A DNA stretch of 64,000 bases from Ignavibacteria bacterium (GCA_947495975.1 CANMBE010000013.1:1-64000); one strand, 5' to 3'; counted from the first letter of the stretch, positions 35,077-45,712 are shown. Numbers and translations: made by a program. The notes: generated by a model from the letters alone, not told the origin.

Positions 35077-35810
35077 GCGAACCGGTCATAGATCTTCCGC
35101 CTGCTAGAGGGGCAACGTCAGAGCGAGAGTTTCTAGACGGGCCGCACTCGAGGTGGCGCGAATTTCTCTTTGTTGTTCGAGTACTCCGAGAGTTCATTCG
35201 CGGATTTAGAGTGCTGCACTTTGTAGGTCCATGTATCACTGTGTTTGGCTCTGCACGTTTTAAAGAAGATCACGAGTATTACACGCTAGCTCAACAGATG
35301 GGTGGTCGGCTTGCGGAAATGGGATTTACCGTTCTAACAGGGGGCGGACCAGGCATTATGGAGGCCGCCAACAGAGGAGCAAAGGAAGCTGGCGGGACAA
35401 GCATTGGACTCAACATTCAGCTACCATTTGAGCAGAGCGTTAACCCGTGGCTCGACATCATGATTGAGTTTGAGCACTTCTTTGTTCGCAAAGTGATGCT
35501 GGTGAAGTATTCACTTGGATTTGTCGTGATGCCAGGTGGATTTGGAACCATGGATGAGCTATTCGAAGCTATCACACTTATTCAGACCAAGAAGATCACG
35601 CACTTCCCAATTGTCTTGCTGGGTAAGGCCTACTACCAAGAGATGATTCAAACAATGTCTGAAACGATGATAAACAACGGCACCATCTCGGAAAGAGATC
35701 TCGAGCGATTCTTTCTCACCGACAGCATAGATGAAGCCGAAGATTTTCTTCGGAAGCATGTAGTAAAGCGGTTCGGGCTCAAACAACAACTGTTCATTCC
35801 CAAGAAATGA
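35073..35810 (+). CDS. LOG-family (TIGR00730) protein, longer paralogue
   Basis: 245 residues of the Lonely-Guy family, which hydrolyses nucleoside 5'-monophosphates to base and ribose 5-phosphate (cytokinin-activating in plants). The two conserved motifs are present: LTGGGPGIMEAANRGAKEAG and PGGFGTMDELFEAITLIQTK. An N-terminal extension of about 55 residues precedes the Rossmann core starting ITVFGSARF. ATG overlaps the preceding gene and its own stop overlaps the next LOG gene, so the three form an operon. The natural substrate is unknown. Confidence 0.88.
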   Translation: MSEPVIDLPPARGATSEREFLDGPHSRWREFLFVVRVLREFIRGFRVLHFVGPCITVFGSARFKEDHEYYTLAQQMGGRLAEMGFTVLTGGGPGIMEAANRGAKEAGGTSIGLNIQLPFEQSVNPWLDIMIEFEHFFVRKVMLVKYSLGFVVMPGGFGTMDELFEAITLIQTKKITHFPIVLLGKAYYQEMIQTMSETMINNGTISERDLERFFLTDSIDEAEDFLRKHVVKRFGLKQQLFIPKK

Positions 35811-36379
35811 ATATCTGCGTCTACTGCGGGTCTAGAAGTGGCCGCGACGTCCGCTTTGAGGATGCAGCACGAGAATTAGGTATCGCCATTGCATCACGTG
35901 GATGGCGCCTCGTATACGGCGGGGGCAATATTGGTCTCATGGGGACCGTAGCGCGCACGGCACTTGAAAACGGAGCTCACGTAACTGGGATCATTCCAAA
36001 ATTCTTGGCAACAAAAGAGATTGCGTTGGAAGAATGCACTGAGCTTATCGAGGTAGAGACAATGCACATTCGTAAGCAGCTCATGATTGACCGATCAGAT
36101 TTGCTTGTTGCACTACCAGGTGGCTTTGGCACATTAGATGAGCTGTTCGAAGCTCTTACATGGCGTCAAATTCGACTGCATGCACGGCCCATAGGGTTGC
36201 TCAACGTGTCAGGATACTTTGATCCACTTGTTGAGATGATCGCACGAATGCAGAGTCATGAATTTGTGCAAGAGCGCCACGCAGGGCTCTTGCATGTATC
36301 AGACAATGTAAACAATCTACTCGACGTCCTCGCACGTACAACCACAAGCCAGTTTGGTGACCATCTCGATTTGACGTGA
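35807..36379 (+). CDS. LOG-family (TIGR00730) protein, shorter paralogue
   Basis: 190 residues, the standard length of cytokinin riboside 5'-monophosphate phosphoribohydrolases. It starts MNICVYCGSRSGRD (the usual CVYCGSS-like start) and contains VYGGGNIGLMGTVARTALEN, MHIRKQLMIDRSD and PGGFGTLDELFEALTWRQ, holding the catalytic Arg and Glu. It overlaps the longer LOG paralogue by four bases. Two different LOG proteins in tandem suggests distinct substrates or a hetero-oligomer; neither is shown. Confidence 0.92.
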   Translation: MNICVYCGSRSGRDVRFEDAARELGIAIASRGWRLVYGGGNIGLMGTVARTALENGAHVTGIIPKFLATKEIALEECTELIEVETMHIRKQLMIDRSDLLVALPGGFGTLDELFEALTWRQIRLHARPIGLLNVSGYFDPLVEMIARMQSHEFVQERHAGLLHVSDNVNNLLDVLARTTTSQFGDHLDLT

Positions 36380-36428
36380 GCGTCTTGTTAAAGACCTTCT
36401 TTCAGATAGTTGATGTCAGCGCTAGTAG

Positions 36429-36653
36429 TTATGCCAATCACGTGTCATTCTTACACGAGCACGGATCATAGTATCGGATGAAGCAACAGCGAGTGTTGAC
36501 CTTGTCACTGACGCTACCATTCAGCGTGCGATACGTAAAGAGTATACAAGCACAACTATCTTGGTGATTGCTCACCGCCTCAACACTGTTGCCGATGCGG
36601 ACATGATGGTTGAGCTAGCTCAGGGTCTGGCAGTTGAAATCACCAGACGTTAA
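36429..36653 (+). pseudogene. C-terminal fragment of an MRP-like ABC exporter ATPase
   Basis: A frame without its own start reads SRVILTRARIIVSDEATASV, then TDATIQRAIRKEYTSTTILV and IAHRLNTVADADMM, stopping at TAA 36651-36653. This is the Walker B to H-loop part of an ABC ATPase, most like the ABCC/MRP exporters (DEATASVD, then TD..IQ..IR, IAHRLNT). No Walker A, signature or membrane domain is present upstream. The fragment overlaps the end of murB on the other strand by about 14 bases. It appears to be the tail of a lost exporter gene. Confidence 0.72.
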
Positions 36654-37653
36654 TCTCACGTTCTAGATCTACGCCAAACTGGTCTTGCACCTGATGCTGA
36701 ATGCGCATGGATAGTTCTAGTAACTGCGAGCCAACAGCATTCCCATGATTGACGAGCACAAGCGCTTGGCGGTCATGGACGCCGGCATCACCAGAGCGAT
36801 ACCCTTTCCAACCGCATTGGTCGATGAGCCAGGCAGCTGCGAGTTTATATGTGCCGTCTGCCTGAGCATATGATGGCATTGTGGGATGTGCAGCCACAAG
36901 CTGTGCGTATGTGTCTAGGTCAACAACGGGATTCTTAAAAAATGACCCAGCATTTCCTATCACGCGTGGATCAGGGAGCTTGCGTTGTCGGATTGCAACA
37001 ACGGCATCAAAGACATCCGCAACCTGTGGCTCAATCACGGCGCATGAGTGCAATTCCTCTGCCACATCACGATACGAAACATTCACAACAGGGGCTGTGG
37101 CGAGTCTATACGTCACTGACGTGATGACCATTTGGTGGCGCAGATCTCGCTTAAAAATACTTTCGCGATAGCCAAATGCACATTCATCCTTGGTGACTGT
37201 AGCAACAATTCCAGTAGTCACATCTAATGCTTGCAGCTCCACAAAACACGAGGATTGCTCCGTTCCATACGCACCTATATTCTGCATGGGTGCTGCGCCA
37301 ACGGTTCCTGGAATAAGTGCTAGGTTCTCTAAACCTCCCCATCCATTCTCTACCGACCATTGAACTATGGAATGCCAATTCTCACCAGCGCCACAATGAA
37401 TTGTTGCAGAAGATGCTTCTACAGTAGATGTGCGCCCCATGATTCGAATACGAATGATGAGCCCTGCAACATCATCTGTTACAAGTATATTACTTCCAGA
37501 GCCCAAGACTTTGAACGGAGTGTTTGCAGCTTGCGCCCATGCGATTGCTTTGCGCAATTCTTCAATTGTGCTAACCTCAACGAACGACTCAGCAACAGCA
37601 TGTATGCCAAACGTTGTAAATGGTGCAAGGTCTACGTTATGCTGTATATGCAT
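36640..37653 (-). CDS. murB: UDP-N-acetylenolpyruvoylglucosamine reductase
   Basis: FAD enzyme reducing UDP-GlcNAc-enolpyruvate to UDP-MurNAc, 337 residues, cytoplasmic. FAD-binding VLGSGSNILVTDDVAG and LALIPGTVGAAPMQNIGAYG, catalytic serine in GNAGSFFKNPVV, and the C-terminal domain AAWLIDQCGWKGYRSGDAGV with VDLEREINVW carrying the final catalytic Glu identify a type I MurB (E. coli-like). It is the last gene of a minus-strand run after fumC and the metzincin, with only six bases after the metzincin stop. Its 3' end runs into the decayed ABC fragment on the other strand. Confidence 0.95.
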   Translation of the reverse strand: MHIQHNVDLAPFTTFGIHAVAESFVEVSTIEELRKAIAWAQAANTPFKVLGSGSNILVTDDVAGLIIRIRIMGRTSTVEASSATIHCGAGENWHSIVQWSVENGWGGLENLALIPGTVGAAPMQNIGAYGTEQSSCFVELQALDVTTGIVATVTKDECAFGYRESIFKRDLRHQMVITSVTYRLATAPVVNVSYRDVAEELHSCAVIEPQVADVFDAVVAIRQRKLPDPRVIGNAGSFFKNPVVDLDTYAQLVAAHPTMPSYAQADGTYKLAAAWLIDQCGWKGYRSGDAGVHDRQALVLVNHGNAVGSQLLELSMRIQHQVQDQFGVDLEREINVW

Positions 37654-37659
37654 ACTACA

Positions 37660-40600
37660 TTAATGATGGATCAGAACAGGAACCACACGAGTGCCTGTAG
37701 GTGTGTTCAAGAGCACTGAATACCTGCCACTTGCCAACGCACTCACGTTGATGCGAGTGGAGCCAACATCAAGCTGGCCTAGCAAAACAACAGCGCCAAG
37801 AGCATCCACTAATCGAATGTTGGTTGGTCCACCTATTCCCGTAAGAGTAACGAGTGAAGTTGCAGGAGTAGGTATTGCTTGAGGCTCGCTTACAGCATTG
37901 TCAGCTACATCAGTAGCTTGCAGTTCCCAGCGATACGTGAGCCCCTTTTTCATCGCCAACTCATTGTTAAAGCTAACCAGAGAAAATCCGCCTTTTATGT
38001 ATGACTCACGTACATTCATAAGGTCGTTTTCAGCAAGAGAGACCAGAACCTGATTGTCAAGTATATCATTGCCTCTCAGGCCAACGAGTGCCAATACGTT
38101 CTCAGTGAGTGGTGCTGGTTGATCATAGACCATCTCAATAGTGCCGCTCTCATGAAGGTGAATCTGAAACGAAAACCGACCTACATCGCTTGACGTGCCT
38201 GCTTGCCAGTCGTACACGCGCGCATTGTAGTTGCGCCATTCAACCTTTAGGATACGGTTTGGTTCAACCCCTTCTGTTTTCCACGCAAGGCGCCACGGCA
38301 TGGGTCCTGTTGTATCGGGATTAAGCTCTGTTGCAAATGGCGCAATGATGAGTGCAGCTTCATTGTACCGAGCCGTAGGATATGTTTCAGATGGCTCAAA
38401 CGGTCTACCGCCAAAGGTTATGAATCCATTCTTTGCAACGAACATCGATGTAAGTCTTCGTCCATAAACATTCAATGCAAAGGGTAGTTCCACTGTTGCA
38501 GTTCTATTTGTGAAATTCGATTTATCGCGCAATACTGTGCAATTCTCGAGCAAACTATAGTTTGTCATAAGAGCCGACATCGAGTACTCACGAGCCAACA
38601 ACGGCGTACGTCGCGGCTGCTGTATAAACAGCGCTCCGGTATATGCATACATGGGATACACAACTGTGTTTTCTGTAAAAGGGGCTTTCTGAAGAGTGTC
38701 AATCACTGGCGTTATCTCATAGAATTTATCCGCACGCATGTTGTCAATCACAACAACACCATCAGCCGGAACGATTCCAATTGCAACAATAGAATCATTA
38801 TCGAAGTCCACTGCTTTGTACGGCATGCCACCAACAAGGTGCAGCCGTGTAGGTGAATCATATTGTTCTCTGTTTCCAACACCCAATGCAATTGATGTCG
38901 TCACGGAGGGAAGTGTAGAAGTGGATACACAACGTATCATTTGTGGATCCTCAGACACAACGAGTTCTACACTATTCTTATTGGGAGTAATCTGTCTGCC
39001 ATTCGATGTTGGGACGATGGTGTATTGTCCAACAGGAAATGCTCTTTCGAATACGAGCGCTGTGTCGCCAGCTTCTATAAATGGGAGTGATATTTGTTCA
39101 ATAAGACTCGGCAATTGATTGCTGTATATATTCAGCGAAACGGGCGTAGTATCGCCTCGGTTATCGATGATGAGCCGAATGGTTTGCCCCTTAACAACAG
39201 TCACGTCATACCTCGTGACACTATCAGCTATGATCACACCGTTTGATACAGATTGGCTCAATGTCACAATAGGATACGGCACGTAAGGGGGCTTCACGAT
39301 GATTTCATACAGACCATTCGCAAGTGATGTGAACATGTATGAACCATCGGCCGCTGATACTACAATACTATCACCGTTTGGGCGTGGTGTTTGGCGATAG
39401 ATGTCATTATTAACCGGACGCACAGAGAGCTGCACGCCTTCTATAGGTTGCTGCGTAATCGCATCTATGAGTTTTCCCCGCAATGTATTCGTGAACTGCG
39501 GAGACCGATTCCCAAGACAAGCCGCACTGCGCACGTATGACTTTATTACGTTTCGATGAAGCGGATGAAATTCCAACGTCATGGTGGCGCCATTCACAAT
39601 TTGCTGGTGGCAATACGACAATATCGTACCACGCGTTGGGCCTACTTGATCAAATGTTACACATTCACCGGATTCAGATGCAACGCAGCTATCGAGTGGG
39701 CCGTTGGGCCAATAGCAACTTTGCGTATGAATCCCACCGCACACGTGGCCAACCTCATGGCACATCATACCAACATCCCAGGACCACGTTGGATAGTTTG
39801 TTATCTGGCGCAGCACGTCGCCGGCGCAATAGCTGCCATCTTCCTGACAAATGCCGCCAATCGTCCGAGCAATACCTCCTTGACCACCACGTGATGTAAG
39901 GAAGATTGCCAGGTCTCGCTGAACGCTTGTCATTTTCGCTCTATACTCATCAACGAAGGTGGAGAGCAGACCAAACACGTCGCTGTTATCATCATATGGG
40001 TCATTGGCCGACTCCCACACACGAAGATTTGTCACTATAAACCGCACGCTCAGCTCACGCTCATAGACGCTGCTCATTGCGGCCAATAATTGCGCAACGT
40101 ACGTCTGCGTTGCCTCGATTGTTTCCAACGAAGCATAAAGATCGTGATCAGCCTCAACCGCAATTTCAATCGTAACTGTGTCTGTAATCTGCGCATCTTC
40201 TTCATTCTTCAGCGCGCGATGTGCCTCAGAAATGAGACGATCCAATTCTTTTGACATCTTTTCTGTTGCAGTTGCGCAGGTATAGGGTGCATCATAGTCT
40301 CGCATCACCACGTAAGCATTGCGGGCCTGCTCTCTAAATTGTCGACCAATGAGAAATCGGCCACCAGGTCCGTCAATCAAACCAGACATCTCACCGGACG
40401 CATGAAATGTAAAGACTGCCATTTCGCCATGTGCTGATGTGCTGCGATACCACACGAGGTCTTCTCCAAGAGAAGAGTGCTTGGCACCATTCTCCGTCAT
40501 GATGGTTATTCGTGAGGCCGCGTTAGCTATGGACCAACGAGTAAGAGACAGCGAGACGTTTATACCGCTCGGCATCGGAACAACAAATTCAATATGCCCG

Positions 40601-40776
40601 TCACGGTTGCGAACGATTGACTGCACTGCTTTCACATTCGCTGTGAGTACAGCGTTTTGTACTGCATCACTCTTTTGCTGCGCATGTGTTCGCGAAAACA
40701 CGTCATATGTGCGCTGTGCAAATCCTTGCATGGACATACAGCCTAAAACAGCAAGAAGAGAGATATATCGAATCAT
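37660..40776 (-). CDS. secreted metzincin (reprolysin-like) metallopeptidase with T9SS sorting domain
   Basis: About 1038 residues. Signal peptide RYISLLAVLGCMSMQGFAQ; a propeptide-like region; a reprolysin-like zinc peptidase domain with HEVGHVCGGIH (about 339-349), a complete HExxHxxGxxH site; the Met-turn reads GTILSYCHQ, with Leu where Met is expected. A carboxypeptidase-regulatory-like domain follows (GKLIDAITQQPIEGVQLSV), then beta-rich regions and a T9SS C-terminal domain (VTLTGIGGPTNIRLVD to the end). The frame opens 22 codons earlier, inside the fumC tail; ATG at 40776 begins the signal peptide. It lies 13 bases after fumC. It should be a surface or secreted protease. Confidence 0.88.
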   Translation of the reverse strand: MIRYISLLAVLGCMSMQGFAQRTYDVFSRTHAQQKSDAVQNAVLTANVKAVQSIVRNRDGHIEFVVPMPSGINVSLSLTRWSIANAASRITIMTENGAKHSSLGEDLVWYRSTSAHGEMAVFTFHASGEMSGLIDGPGGRFLIGRQFREQARNAYVVMRDYDAPYTCATATEKMSKELDRLISEAHRALKNEEDAQITDTVTIEIAVEADHDLYASLETIEATQTYVAQLLAAMSSVYERELSVRFIVTNLRVWESANDPYDDNSDVFGLLSTFVDEYRAKMTSVQRDLAIFLTSRGGQGGIARTIGGICQEDGSYCAGDVLRQITNYPTWSWDVGMMCHEVGHVCGGIHTQSCYWPNGPLDSCVASESGECVTFDQVGPTRGTILSYCHQQIVNGATMTLEFHPLHRNVIKSYVRSAACLGNRSPQFTNTLRGKLIDAITQQPIEGVQLSVRPVNNDIYRQTPRPNGDSIVVSAADGSYMFTSLANGLYEIIVKPPYVPYPIVTLSQSVSNGVIIADSVTRYDVTVVKGQTIRLIIDNRGDTTPVSLNIYSNQLPSLIEQISLPFIEAGDTALVFERAFPVGQYTIVPTSNGRQITPNKNSVELVVSEDPQMIRCVSTSTLPSVTTSIALGVGNREQYDSPTRLHLVGGMPYKAVDFDNDSIVAIGIVPADGVVVIDNMRADKFYEITPVIDTLQKAPFTENTVVYPMYAYTGALFIQQPRRTPLLAREYSMSALMTNYSLLENCTVLRDKSNFTNRTATVELPFALNVYGRRLTSMFVAKNGFITFGGRPFEPSETYPTARYNEAALIIAPFATELNPDTTGPMPWRLAWKTEGVEPNRILKVEWRNYNARVYDWQAGTSSDVGRFSFQIHLHESGTIEMVYDQPAPLTENVLALVGLRGNDILDNQVLVSLAENDLMNVRESYIKGGFSLVSFNNELAMKKGLTYRWELQATDVADNAVSEPQAIPTPATSLVTLTGIGGPTNIRLVDALGAVVLLGQLDVGSTRINVSALASGRYSVLLNTPTGTRVVPVLIHH

Positions 40777-40789
40777 TGTTCCCGTCCTT

Positions 40790-42184
40790 TTATGACAATG
40801 AGAACTTTGGTCCCAACATATCTTCAGGACGAACCCACGCATCGAATTGTTCTGCGGTTAGCAAGCCCGATGCCACTGCCTCTTCTTTTAACGTTGTGCC
40901 ATTGTGATGGGCTGCCTTGGCAATCTTTGCCGAACTATCGTACCCAATGTGTGCATTGAGCGCAGTTACCAACATGAGTGTGTTCTGATTATAGAAACTC
41001 AGACGCTCAGCATTTGGAACGATACCAGAAGCACAATGAATAGTAAACATTGTACACGTATCGGTGAGAAGCCGTACACTTTGTAGCACATTGTAAATAA
41101 TCACTGGCTTAAACACGTTGAGCTCAAAGTTTCCACTTGATCCACCAACATTAATCGCAACATCATTGCCAAAGACCTGGGCCACGACCATCGTCATTGC
41201 TTCGCTCTGTGTTGGGTTTACCTTGCCAGGCATGATTGATGAACCCGGCTCATTTTCTGGTATCGAAATCTCACCCAGACCACAGCGTGGACCTGAAGAC
41301 ATCCATCGAATGTCATTTGCAATCTTCATACACGATGCAGCAAGTGTTTTAAGTGCACCATGGAGATACACTAATGCATCATGGGCAGCGAGCGCCTCAA
41401 ATTTGTTGGGAGCTGTTACGAAGGGAAGTCCAGTAAGTGCAGCAATTCTCGCTGCAGCGCGCACTGCAAATTCAGGATGCGTATTTAGCCCCGTGCCAAC
41501 TGCTGTGCCACCGAGAGCAAGTTCATACACACCTCCAAGACCTTGCTTGATGCGTTCAATGTTATTAGAGAGTGCCTGCACGTAGCCCGAGAATTCTTGA
41601 CCCAATGTGATTGGTGTTGCATCCATCAAATGGGTACGTCCACTCTTGATGTAGGGCTCAAATTCTTTTGACTTTGCATCAAGTGTATCACGAAGTGCGG
41701 AAACTGCTGGGAGTAAGTGCGAAGTAACCGCAACACATGCAGCAATGTGCATGGCTGTTGGGAAAGTATCGTTTGAGCTCTGTGACTTGTTAACGTGGTC
41801 GTTGGGATGAATTGGGAGTTTAGATCCGAGTTCGCCCCCTGCTAATTCTATGGCTCGGTTTGCGATCACTTCATTCACATTCATATTTGTCTGTGTACCT
41901 GAGCCCGTTTGCCACACACTCAAAGGGAAGTGCTCAAAGAGTTTTCCTGCAATTACTTCATCAGCCGCACGAACAATAAGCTCCATATTCTCATGCGAAA
42001 GCATGCCCAGTTCGGCATTGACCATCGCAGCGGCTTTTTTAAGAGTGCCCATCCCTTGTATGACCTCGCGGGGCATACGCTCTTCGCCAATTGCAAAATG
42101 TATAAGGGAGCGGGCTGTCTGTGCCCCATAATAGGCATTCGAGGGGACCTCGATTTCGCCCATAGTATCACGTTCAATGCGCAT
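40790..42184 (-). CDS. fumC: class II fumarate hydratase
   Basis: Tetrameric, metal-free TCA-cycle enzyme interconverting fumarate and malate, 464 residues. Typical motifs: [58 protein letters not shown] and the mobile loop [16 protein letters not shown] with the catalytic Ser. Aspartase is excluded by the fumarase-type loop and overall pattern, although the families are close. It is the first gene of a minus-strand unit with the metzincin and murB. A TATTTTTG box lies about 55 bases before the ATG. Confidence 0.95.
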   Translation of the reverse strand: MRIERDTMGEIEVPSNAYYGAQTARSLIHFAIGEERMPREVIQGMGTLKKAAAMVNAELGMLSHENMELIVRAADEVIAGKLFEHFPLSVWQTGSGTQTNMNVNEVIANRAIELAGGELGSKLPIHPNDHVNKSQSSNDTFPTAMHIAACVAVTSHLLPAVSALRDTLDAKSKEFEPYIKSGRTHLMDATPITLGQEFSGYVQALSNNIERIKQGLGGVYELALGGTAVGTGLNTHPEFAVRAAARIAALTGLPFVTAPNKFEALAAHDALVYLHGALKTLAASCMKIANDIRWMSSGPRCGLGEISIPENEPGSSIMPGKVNPTQSEAMTMVVAQVFGNDVAINVGGSSGNFELNVFKPVIIYNVLQSVRLLTDTCTMFTIHCASGIVPNAERLSFYNQNTLMLVTALNAHIGYDSSAKIAKAAHHNGTTLKEEAVASGLLTAEQFDAWVRPEDMLGPKFSLS

Positions 42185-42239
42185 GTTCTTGATTTTGCTA
42201 AGCAGATGGATAGAATTGCATTATTGTTGCATGAGGCCT

Positions 42240-42247
42240 CAAAAATA
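42240..42247 (-). promoter_or_regulatory. possible -7 box (TATTTTTG) upstream of fumC
   Basis: Minus-strand TATTTTTG fits the Bacteroidota -7 consensus TAnnTTTG, 55 bases before the fumC ATG. No TTTG at the expected -33 position was found, so support is partial. Confidence 0.35.
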
Positions 42248-42420
42248 CCTTAATAGGCGTCACCACCTACCGCACTAACGTTCCTTGCAGCCAAAGTGCT
42301 TCAGTAGAAGCACGGTGCTGCTCATAATCCCGCCTGACTATGCGGTTGGAAGCACAGATACAGTATTTTCAACCCTGCAACGTCTTCTGCTGTTCTGTTC
42401 CACTTCAGATAGAAATCTCC

Positions 42421-42756
42421 ATGCGTATCCTCACACTTGCATTATCGCTCTTTCTCATTCCATTTATGCTCTTCGCAGCTGAGCAGAAAATTACCCTGAA
42501 GGTCTCTGGGAACTGCGGCTCTTGCAAGAAACGCATTGTTGCGGCTGCCGAGACCCTTCCAAGCGTAGAAGATGCAGCCTGGGACAAAAAGACAAAGGTC
42601 TTTACTGCTGAATACGATGATACCAAGACAACACCTGAGGCAATCAAGCAGGCCATCCTTAAAGCAGGTTATGATGTTGAGGGTGTTACAGCAGACCAAG
42701 AAGCATACAAAAAGCTCCCTGACTGTTGCAAGTACAAGGATCACACGCACGACTAA
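42421..42756 (+). CDS. periplasmic heavy-metal-associated (HMA) domain protein
   Basis: 111 residues. Signal peptide RILTLALSLFLIPFMLFA, then a single HMA ferredoxin-like domain: KITLKVSGNCGSCKKRIVAA with the CxxC metal site, AAWDKKTKVFTAEYDD and AIKQAILKAGYDVEGV. The tail KLPDCCKYKDHTHD adds a CC pair and two histidines that could also bind metal. It probably handles copper or a related metal in the periplasm. The open frame extends to 42340, but only ATG at 42421 gives a signal peptide. No P-type ATPase or efflux gene is adjacent. The divergent 235 bases before it also hold the fumC promoter region. Confidence 0.82.
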   Translation: MRILTLALSLFLIPFMLFAAEQKITLKVSGNCGSCKKRIVAAAETLPSVEDAAWDKKTKVFTAEYDDTKTTPEAIKQAILKAGYDVEGVTADQEAYKKLPDCCKYKDHTHD

Positions 42757-42800
42757 GTGGTAGGTCCCTCGCTATTTACATTCGTGGGGCACCTTTTGCG

Positions 42801-42808
42801 TATTTTTG
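42801..42808 (+). promoter_or_regulatory. possible -7 box (TATTTTTG) upstream of gcvP
   Basis: TATTTTTG 46 bases before the gcvP ATG, with TTTA about 22 bases further upstream as a weak -33 candidate. The same box type precedes fumC, ompA-like and typA. Confidence 0.35.
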
Positions 42809-42853
42809 TGGTTCTGCATGTAATTGTTCCTGTCACCACAAGCCCCCTCCTCT

Positions 42854-45712
42854 ATGCATCGCGACGTGTTCGAGCAGCGCCATCACGGACTTTCAGACGC
42901 AGATATCAGTTCGATGCTAGCAGCCGTTGATGCTGCAAGTATCGATCAGCTCATTGATCAAACGGTGCCGTCACAGATTCGGTTGCATACGCCGCTCAAT
43001 CTTCCGCCGGCTCTTACTGAATGGGAAATGCTCGCAGAGCTGTCCGGTATCGCAGCCATGAACACCGCAGCGCGCTCGTATATCGGCATGGGATACTACG
43101 ATACAATCACTCCACCGGTGATTCTGCGAAATCTTGTGGAGAACCCAGGTTGGTACACACAATACACTCCATATCAAGCAGAGATTGCGCAAGGACGTCT
43201 TGAAAGTCTTCTGAATTTTCAGACGATGGTGACAGACCTCACCAAGCTTGATATCGCCGGCGCCTCACTCCTCGATGAAAGCACAGCTGCTGCAGAAGCC
43301 ATGCATTTAATGTATGCTGCACGTGGGCCAAAGGCAAAGAATGCTGAAACGCTCTTTATCGATAAGAATGTTTACCCGCAAACGCTTGAAGTTATTCGGA
43401 CACGAGCACTACCACTCGACATCAATATCATCGTTGGTGACTGGAAGTCGGTTGAGTTTGATGGGTCGATCTTTGGTGCATTTATTCAGTATCCTGCAGG
43501 TGATGGCGAGATTCGTGATTATGCATCGTTCTGTGACAAGGCTCATGAAGGCGGCGCATTAGTTGCGGTAGGTACAGACCTGCTTGCACTTACATTGCTC
43601 ACACCACCTGGTGAATTCGGAGCCGATGTTGCCGTTGGTTCATCGCAGCGATTTGGGGTACCGCTTGGTTATGGTGGACCTCATGCGGGCTTCATGGCAA
43701 CGCGCGAAGCATACAAGCGGCTCATGCCTGGACGCATCATTGGTGTTAGCGTAGATGCACAAGGTAATCTTGCTCTTCGCATGGCACTTCAAACACGTGA
43801 ACAGCATATTCGCCGCGATAAAGCAACGTCCAACATCTGTACTGCTCAAGCATTGCTTGCAAATGTAGCCGCAATGTATGCTGTGTATCACGGACCAGAT
43901 GGATTACGTGGCATCGCAAACCGAGTACACACTCTTACGTCTACACTCGCAGCGGGCATCGCTCACCTTGGATATGAGATGTGTCCAGCAAGTTGGTTTG
44001 ACACTCTCTGTATCAAAGCAGATCAGAACGCGGTGCGCGCTGTTGCAGAGCCCCTTGCCGTTAATGTTCGTTACGCCGAGAACGGAACATGTGTTGGTAT
44101 TTCTCTTGATGAAGCAACAACAATCGCCGACGTGCAGATCTTACTCAACATCTTTGCAACTGCAAAGGGGGCTTCTGCGCCACCTGCTTCGTCACTCCTT
44201 AGCACTGCAACAAGTGGTATACCTGCTTCACTCGGTCGCGCTTCTGAATATCTCGCTCATCCCGTGTTTAACAGTTATCACACTGAACATGAGATGTTGC
44301 GATATCTCAAGCGGCTCGAGAACAAAGACCTGTCGCTCGCACATTCGATGATTGCACTTGGTTCGTGCACAATGAAGCTGAACGCTACCGCACAGATGAT
44401 ACCGATTACATGGCCTGCATTTAATCGCGTCCATCCGTTTGCGCCCATCGCTCAAACACAAGGCTATCAACGAGTGTTTCGCGAGCTTTCTGATTGGCTC
44501 AATGTCATTACTGGATTTGATGCATGCTCACTGCAACCAAACGCGGGCGCACAGGGTGAGTATGCTGGACTTCTCGCGATTCGCGGATTCCATCAGTCGC
44601 GTAACGAACATCATCGCACTGTTGTTCTTATTCCTGCATCAGCACACGGTACAAACCCTGCATCAGCTGTTATGGCTGGCATGAAGGTCGTAATTGTAAA
44701 GAGCGACTCTCATGGTCACGTAGATGTAGCAGACCTAAAGGCACAAGCAGAAGTTCATTCTGCCAACCTTTCAGCTTTGATGGTTACCTATCCATCCACA
44801 CACGGCGTGTTTGAAGAATCGATCAAAGAAATTTGTGCAATCGTACATGAGCATGGTGGACGTGTGTATATGGATGGCGCAAACATGAATGCACAGGTTG
44901 GTCTCACATCACCACGCGCGATTGGTGCAGATGTATGCCACCTCAACCTGCACAAGACATTTTGCATTCCACACGGTGGCGGTGGACCAGGCATGGGACC
45001 TATCTGTTGTACAACAGAGCTCGCCCCCTTTCTGCCATCTCATCCGGTGATCAACCCGCTTTCTACGAACAATGTTGGGCCGGTAAGTGCTGCTCCATGG
45101 GGTTCTGCATCAATCTTGCTTATTTCATGGGCATACATCCGCCTGATGGGTGGCGATGGGCTCACGAATGCTACAAAGCGTGCCATCCTCAATGCGAATT
45201 ACATAAAGAGTCGCCTTGACGGCTCATACTCCATCCTCTACACTGGAACGAATGGCAGATGTGCACACGAGATGATTGTTGATCTGCGCGAATTCAAACA
45301 ACGTGGTGGAGTGGAAGCAGAAGACGTGGCAAAGCGGATGATGGACTATGGCTTTCATGCACCAACTCTCAGCTTTCCGGTTGCAGGCACAATCATGATT
45401 GAGCCAACCGAAAGTGAAAGCAAAGCAGAGCTCGACAGATTTGTTGACATGCTACTTTCAATTCGCAAAGAGATTGAAGCCGTATGCGATGGTACAGCTG
45501 ATGCAAAGGACAATACACTGAAGAATGCACCTCATACAGTGTTTGTTGCAACGGCTGATGTATGGGACCATCCATACTCTCGTCAGCAAGCTGCATTTCC
45601 GTTGCCATGGGTACGTGATCGCAAGTTCTGGCCAGCGATTGGGCGTGTAGATAATGCACACGGGGACCGTGTGCTTATATGCACCTGTCCTAGCATAGAG
45701 GAATATGTCTGA
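42854..45712 (+). CDS. gcvP: glycine dehydrogenase (decarboxylating), single-chain P protein
   Basis: PLP-dependent P protein of the glycine cleavage system: decarboxylates glycine and passes the aminomethyl group to the lipoyl H protein. 952 residues, i.e. both halves (alpha and beta of split forms) in one chain. Motifs: [40 protein letters not shown], and the PLP site [18 protein letters not shown] with the Schiff-base lysine at about residue 701. The frame opens at 42824 but the family start fits ATG at 42854 ([10 protein letters not shown]). GcvT and GcvH are not in the window. It overlaps hrpB by eight bases. Confidence 0.95.
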   Translation: MHRDVFEQRHHGLSDADISSMLAAVDAASIDQLIDQTVPSQIRLHTPLNLPPALTEWEMLAELSGIAAMNTAARSYIGMGYYDTITPPVILRNLVENPGWYTQYTPYQAEIAQGRLESLLNFQTMVTDLTKLDIAGASLLDESTAAAEAMHLMYAARGPKAKNAETLFIDKNVYPQTLEVIRTRALPLDINIIVGDWKSVEFDGSIFGAFIQYPAGDGEIRDYASFCDKAHEGGALVAVGTDLLALTLLTPPGEFGADVAVGSSQRFGVPLGYGGPHAGFMATREAYKRLMPGRIIGVSVDAQGNLALRMALQTREQHIRRDKATSNICTAQALLANVAAMYAVYHGPDGLRGIANRVHTLTSTLAAGIAHLGYEMCPASWFDTLCIKADQNAVRAVAEPLAVNVRYAENGTCVGISLDEATTIADVQILLNIFATAKGASAPPASSLLSTATSGIPASLGRASEYLAHPVFNSYHTEHEMLRYLKRLENKDLSLAHSMIALGSCTMKLNATAQMIPITWPAFNRVHPFAPIAQTQGYQRVFRELSDWLNVITGFDACSLQPNAGAQGEYAGLLAIRGFHQSRNEHHRTVVLIPASAHGTNPASAVMAGMKVVIVKSDSHGHVDVADLKAQAEVHSANLSALMVTYPSTHGVFEESIKEICAIVHEHGGRVYMDGANMNAQVGLTSPRAIGADVCHLNLHKTFCIPHGGGGPGMGPICCTTELAPFLPSHPVINPLSTNNVGPVSAAPWGSASILLISWAYIRLMGGDGLTNATKRAILNANYIKSRLDGSYSILYTGTNGRCAHEMIVDLREFKQRGGVEAEDVAKRMMDYGFHAPTLSFPVAGTIMIEPTESESKAELDRFVDMLLSIRKEIEAVCDGTADAKDNTLKNAPHTVFVATADVWDHPYSRQQAAFPLPWVRDRKFWPAIGRVDNAHGDRVLICTCPSIEEYV

